Source: Ypsolopha sequella (lineage: Eukaryota; Arthropoda; Insecta; Lepidoptera; Ypsolophidae). From it: a stretch of DNA of 64,000 bases. How positions within the stretch are numbered: position 1 is the first letter of the stretch; every line of letters begins with the position of its first letter. The stretch spans positions 8,841,977-8,905,976 of the forward strand of contig OW203989.1 in assembly GCA_934047225.1 (NCBI GenBank), read 5' to 3'. Shown here piece after piece: positions 54,501 to 60,500 of this stretch. Both the position numbers and the translations under genes were made by a program. Below the pieces are notes generated by a model that saw nothing but the letters and a program-made list of their open reading frames with translations, did not search any database and was not told where the DNA came from.

Positions 54501-57500
54501 AGGGTTCTTGCAAAATTCCCGCACACAGAACGCGTGATCCGCCCCCGAAAAAACCTCCATAGTGACTAAATTCCTAGAAGTCAGGCTATCGATTGACATA
54601 CCACCCGCAGCCCTCGCATTTTTTGCGTTTTAGCAGTAAGCTAACAGAATATAAACTTTATTTCGAGATATCCTATATTTGTGCCCTTTACTGTTCTAGT
54701 GACAGTCTACATTTGACACCTCTGTCCCTCCCTCAGGGATAAAAGTCGTGACGTGTCGTTAAAGGGACCAAACTGTAATTTTTCTTTTGTTGAGTTTCTT
54801 TTATAATTGGAGCAGAACATAGTTATGCTGGTATTTATGGTATAAGTGAAAGTATATAAAGTTGAGGTTAAAGAACCAAAATATGCTATTTTTCAATGTG
54901 ACCCACAAAAACTGGTCTCAATGCTAATAAAGGATATATTTGGACAAACATTATCATATTGATTAGGGCAAGTAGTAGTAAATGTTGACCTTGATAAAAA
55001 TAATTGGAATATCAAGCACTTTTGCCTCGATCGCAAAATTTATAAAATTAAGGCATTCTAGGTAGTTGAAGGTTACAATACAAATATCGTCATGACATAA
55101 TTTAAAAACGTATATTTTGAGAGAGGGGGACGGACGCCCTGAAAATTGGTCGACCACCAGAGGAGGATCTCTGTCAAACTACTGCCAAAATAAAAGGTAA
55201 AACCGGCCAAGTGCGAGTCGGACTCGGGCACGAATGGTTATAAAAACGGCAAAAAAAACAAGTCTGCTTTATGGGAGCCCCCTTAAATATTTATTTTATT
55301 CTGTTTTTTAGTATTTGTTGTTATAGCGGCAACAGAAATACATCATCTGTGAAAATTTCAACTGTCTAACTATCACGGTTCATGAGATACAGCCTGGTGA
55401 CAGACGGACAACGGAGTCTTAGTAATAGGGTCCCGTTAGTTACCCTTTGGGTACGGAACCCTAAAAATGAAAGTTAGAAAAACGTTCAAAGAAAAAAAAT
55501 ATAATTTATACATGCGAAATACGTAAGCCAGGTTCAGAAAAGAGACCTTGACCAGGCGGAGATGACAGGGCGGAGGTCTCCGAGTTGGCTCAAGATCGTG
55601 ATGAATGGCGGCGCTTCACTTCGGCCCTATGCTCTCCAGCGGAAATTGTGAATTCGTAGTAGTAGGTAAGTATAACAAGGCTCTCACCTCATTGTAGAAG
55701 AAGTGTATGGTGTGGTTGTTCAGTTTGAGACTGAGAGTCTTCAGGAAGGAGATGTAGTACGCCATCACCTCTTCATCGGAGAAGTCGAACTTGTGGACGA
55801 TTATCGAGTTCACATGGTTGTTACTGAGCAGGTAATCTGTGGAATTTAATACTTTTAATTAAGAGGCAATTCTCCGGATTAATACTAAGAAATAATTATA
55901 ACGGCTAAAATAAAACTTTTAGCTATGAGCAATGTATAACAAACAATAGACCAATAGTTCGCTATGTGCATAAACGTATTTTTAGTTATTATTAGATTAA
56001 TGCATTACAAACTTGCAATCAATCAGAAACAAATTTAAAATCACAAATAATTTGAAAAAATTCCTTGGGCCAGGATTTGAACCAGCGACCTCCTGCTTAC
56101 ATGACAGATGCGCTACCGACTGCGCTAACGAAGTTCGTATCTGGAACGACGAATTTTTCCAGCAAAGCTATACATCAATTTTTTGTAACTACTCGGTATA
56201 CTAGCTTTTAATGCACATATTGAACGCTCACGAGGGCGTTATGTGATTTCACGCCTAGCTCATTCTGAACAGAAGGCGCTGTCATCGGTACAACACCTGT
56301 TGTATCAGACAGTTTAGAAATTCACGGTTAATTAATTATTAGAGTATTAAAAGCGATGGATTTCGCAATAAAAACATATAAACGTTTTTTTTTTCTTTAA
56401 ATGACATGATATTACTTATGGCAGCTTCAGAATAATTGGATGTTCCATAAGCGTGTATTCATATTCATATTCATTTAAGCCATACAAAATCATGTATAAA
56501 AGCATGCAAAATTAAATAACAAAATTGAGTATGTTTATGCATATAGCAAACTATTGGTATACAATGTTCTTAGCTAAAAGTTGTATTATGACTGTTATAA
56601 TTATTTCACAATATTTTGTTACAAATCCGGAGATTCGACCCTTAAAGGGATATTGATTTTTACGGTTCCATCATTAGAAATAAAGAAAAGGAACTCGTTT
56701 ATCTGTTTATTTGTCTTGTCTCAAATAGACTTTGTGTTGTTTGTCTTTTTTCTCCGAGACAGATGAAGATAGCTAGTCTAGCATAGCAGACCATATCAGG
56801 GGTACTAGCATGAACTTGCTATCGACTCGACATCGATTCGATAAATAAAAATGTAACTCTTATGTCATTGCAATAAGGGTTATCGTTTAGATTGTATCGA
56901 TTCTATCTGTCAAATTTATCTAATCGACGCGTACGTGCTCGCATAGCAGGCTCGATAGCGCGTAATACAGTGCTCTGTCTCACTCTGTTGATCTACCTAG
57001 AGAGGGATAGACACGTAGTAGCGAGCGGTTATCGATATGGTCTGCTATGCAAGACCCGGAGGTATCAACTTGATATTTGGAATCACTTTGGAATTGTTAT
57101 GAAACTTATATGACAGAATGGATGGATGGATACATAAGCCACATTGGGTTGCCAGATGGTCGGGATTCATCGGGATTGTCCCGACATTTCATACGATGTC
57201 CATAGTCCCGACAAGATACGAAAATACAAATTGTTCTGACAAATAACAAATAACAATGGTCGGCGAGCAAAAAAGCATTTTGTTGTAATTACTTTAATTT
57301 TAATAATAAAAAAATATTTTTTGATTCGTAATATTTATTTGTCCAGACAATAATCCCAAAATCCCGACTTTTTAAAATTTTGCCCAGATTTTTTGGTTTT
57401 CCCATCTAGCAACCCTAAAGCTACGCCATAAGGGTTCTGTTTTCCTATTTTTGGTACACAACTCTAATAAGATTAACACAGGAAAATTCAATACAAATTG

Positions 57501-60500
57501 GAATTATTCATTGTATGTTTTGTGGATTAGCTTTTGTATGGATAACTACGAAAACGATGTGGTTTTATTTTCCATTGTTCCAGTATTACGTTTTTATTTT
57601 ACTTTATGGACTTGATAATTGGGTACTTACACAATGAAGTCTCATTTCTTATGTTTTCAAACAGTATGTTCAAAGTTTGAAGCAGTTGCACGCACACATA
57701 TGAGGAGCCTCCACACTTCTGCCTCATTATCTTCAAGAAATATGACAGCATGTTCTTTTCCAGGAAGAAACTGAAATTTATTCACTTTATATATTTAAAT
57801 CCATAAATCCATCCAACAGACAGTACTGAGTACTGTACTGTCTGAGTACTGTACACTGAATACTGTACTGTACTGAGTAGCACTGTACTCTACTGTACTG
57901 TACTGAGTACTGTACTGTACTGAGTACTGTACTGCACTGAGTACTGTACTGTACTGAGTACTGTACTGTACTGAGTACTGTACTGGTAAGTAAGTACCAA
58001 AAAGAATGCTGATTTTTTTGTTTGTCTATATAATTATATTTTTTATGGTTGTTTCACTTTGATAGGAAAAAAAGGGGGCAATCAGAAAAAAAAAATTCCT
58101 TTGGAATATACGCCTGTCTCCCAGAGGTGTAGGCAGAGACTACAGATTTCCAAGTGCTACGATCCTGATACACCTCTTCCACATCCACCAATCTAGTCAT
58201 ACAAGCTCTTCTATCTCTTCTATTTCAGGTACTTTTGACATTGCCCTTCTTAAATAAGTTGAAATAGACAAAAAGTCATTTATGACCCAGACCATCAGAT
58301 TTTTTTTTCTTACTTGTAGCTTACCCTCTTTCCAAGTGTCTATACGCAGTTTTAATTAAACCTAATATATGTATAAATAATTACTTTTTGAGCTTTTGAA
58401 ATATATATGATATATATTCTAGTTAGTAGATAGATAACAATAAGACAACAACATTGATATGACTGACTGTTTACATAAAAAAACTACCTATGTTTTATAT
58501 TCAGATAATAACAGAGCAATAAACTAGGTCTTGAGTGCAGATCAGATTATTGCACTCAGCAAAAAGTATGAAATCTAGGTATTTAGGTCATGCCCACAGA
58601 TATAGATTGAAGTAGATGATGCAAGTTGACCTACTTTGCGTGTCCTTAGTAAGTGAAATTCACTTACTTTGACTCCAACAAACTTTGACTCTCACGTCTC
58701 ATGTCTAACAATTCAAACTTCTGTTAACCGTTTTTATAGTAAAATGTGATACACTTGGTTTTCAAAGAGTTTGATGCACTTGTTTACGTCATTTACTTTA
58801 ATCTAATCTGTGGTCATGTACTCTTAAATAGCTTTGTTTCTTGTAGGTCAATGTTCTTTTGCAAAAATCCGTATCCATACGCCTATTATAAATGCGAAAC
58901 TGTGTTTGTTGGTTTGTCCTTCTTTCACGCAGCAACGGAGCAACTGATCGACGTGATTTTTTGCATTGAGATAGTTTATGGGCCGGATAGTGACATTGGC
59001 TACTTTTTATCTCGGGAAAATTAAAACTAAATCTGTATGGGTGAAGCCACTGGCAAAAGCTAGTAAATAAATATATGGTCAGACAGCAAAGGTGAACAAT
59101 CTCCCTATATTATACGGCCGCGATCCGAATGGGAATAGAAAACCATTTGCATAGTAGTACTAATTAATTAATGGGGATCTACAGGCAAAGCTAATTACAG
59201 ATATAAATACTATGGTTCGGCTATGTCAAACCATAGATAAATAAAGGAAGGATAGATTGCTCACTCCATACATTAGAACAAAGCCCGCGTAAAACTTATT
59301 ATTTTCGCCGGTACCTAGTAGTTCGACTTATTATTTTTGATGTCGCTACTATACTACATAAATTGTGACATACCTAGTGCCATCTATCGAACAGTTGATG
59401 AAACGAAATTCGATGTGCGTGTGTGAGCAACTATACTGCGCCCACAAAACAAAAATTTACTAGAATACGACAATACGCGACACATGGCATACGATAAATC
59501 TGAGGATAAATTGCTCAACCGTGCATGACAGTTGAGTGAGTCAAAGAGTTAAGTTATATACCGGTATGTATAAATAATGATCGTTGTGCGCCATCTACCG
59601 GAATTTAGAATAACCATCTGCACGCTTAGTTAGATTGCCAGCTTACCACCGAAAGTTTAATGAAAAAAATGTTAAAAACACCTGATTAAGAATTCACTAT
59701 TTTCTGATGCAATGTTATGAAAATTTCATGTTTTTATTCATAAAATAAATATATAATAATAATAAAATTCTTTATTGCACTAAAAATTGTACAGAAGGCG
59801 AACTTAATGCTATCTAGCATTGTCTTCCAGTTAACCTTTGGTGCTGTGGATCGTTATTGGGTAGTGCCGGGAAAGGTATCGTAGAAACAATACAGAATAT
59901 ACAGAATATATTATCGTAGAATAAATGACAGAGGCATTAAAATATTCATATAAACAAACGGAGCATAATATCTACATAATCTACATATAAAACAAATGTA
60001 CTTACTATAAAATACAAATAATAAAAAATACATACATACATATATACAAATACATATTATTTAAATATAATATGCAATTAAGAGAAAGATTCAAAACTCA
60101 TACAAGGATTGATAAAAGTAAATGAGCTATTAATATATGATGAACCAGAACAGTAAAATGCTATATTTCGTCGATTTCAGACAAATTTTATTTCCAGCGA
60201 GACAAGTAACGCCATCTAGCAACGTTATTTTTAGTATTGCGAACAGTACAAGGAGATAGCAATCTATCCTTCCTTTATTTATCTATGGTCAAACTAAGTT
60301 GTTGTGTGTGTTCTGGTTTTCCAACTGTTTTTCTATTATTATTATCTTATTCATTTTTAGTATGGGGTATTTCGGGATAAAATTAATATCAATATTAAAG
60401 CAACCTGGTACAGCACACGAGCGCATAATTCCAAGAAATTAATCGAAAATCACAAAAAGCTATGCAAAAACCGTAACAATGTACTGGAATGACAGATTTT

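Noticed and set aside
56062..56137. Functional tRNA gene
   Set aside because: T33 is replaced, the T stem has mismatches and the acceptor stem does not pair; kept only as a tRNA-like pseudogene.
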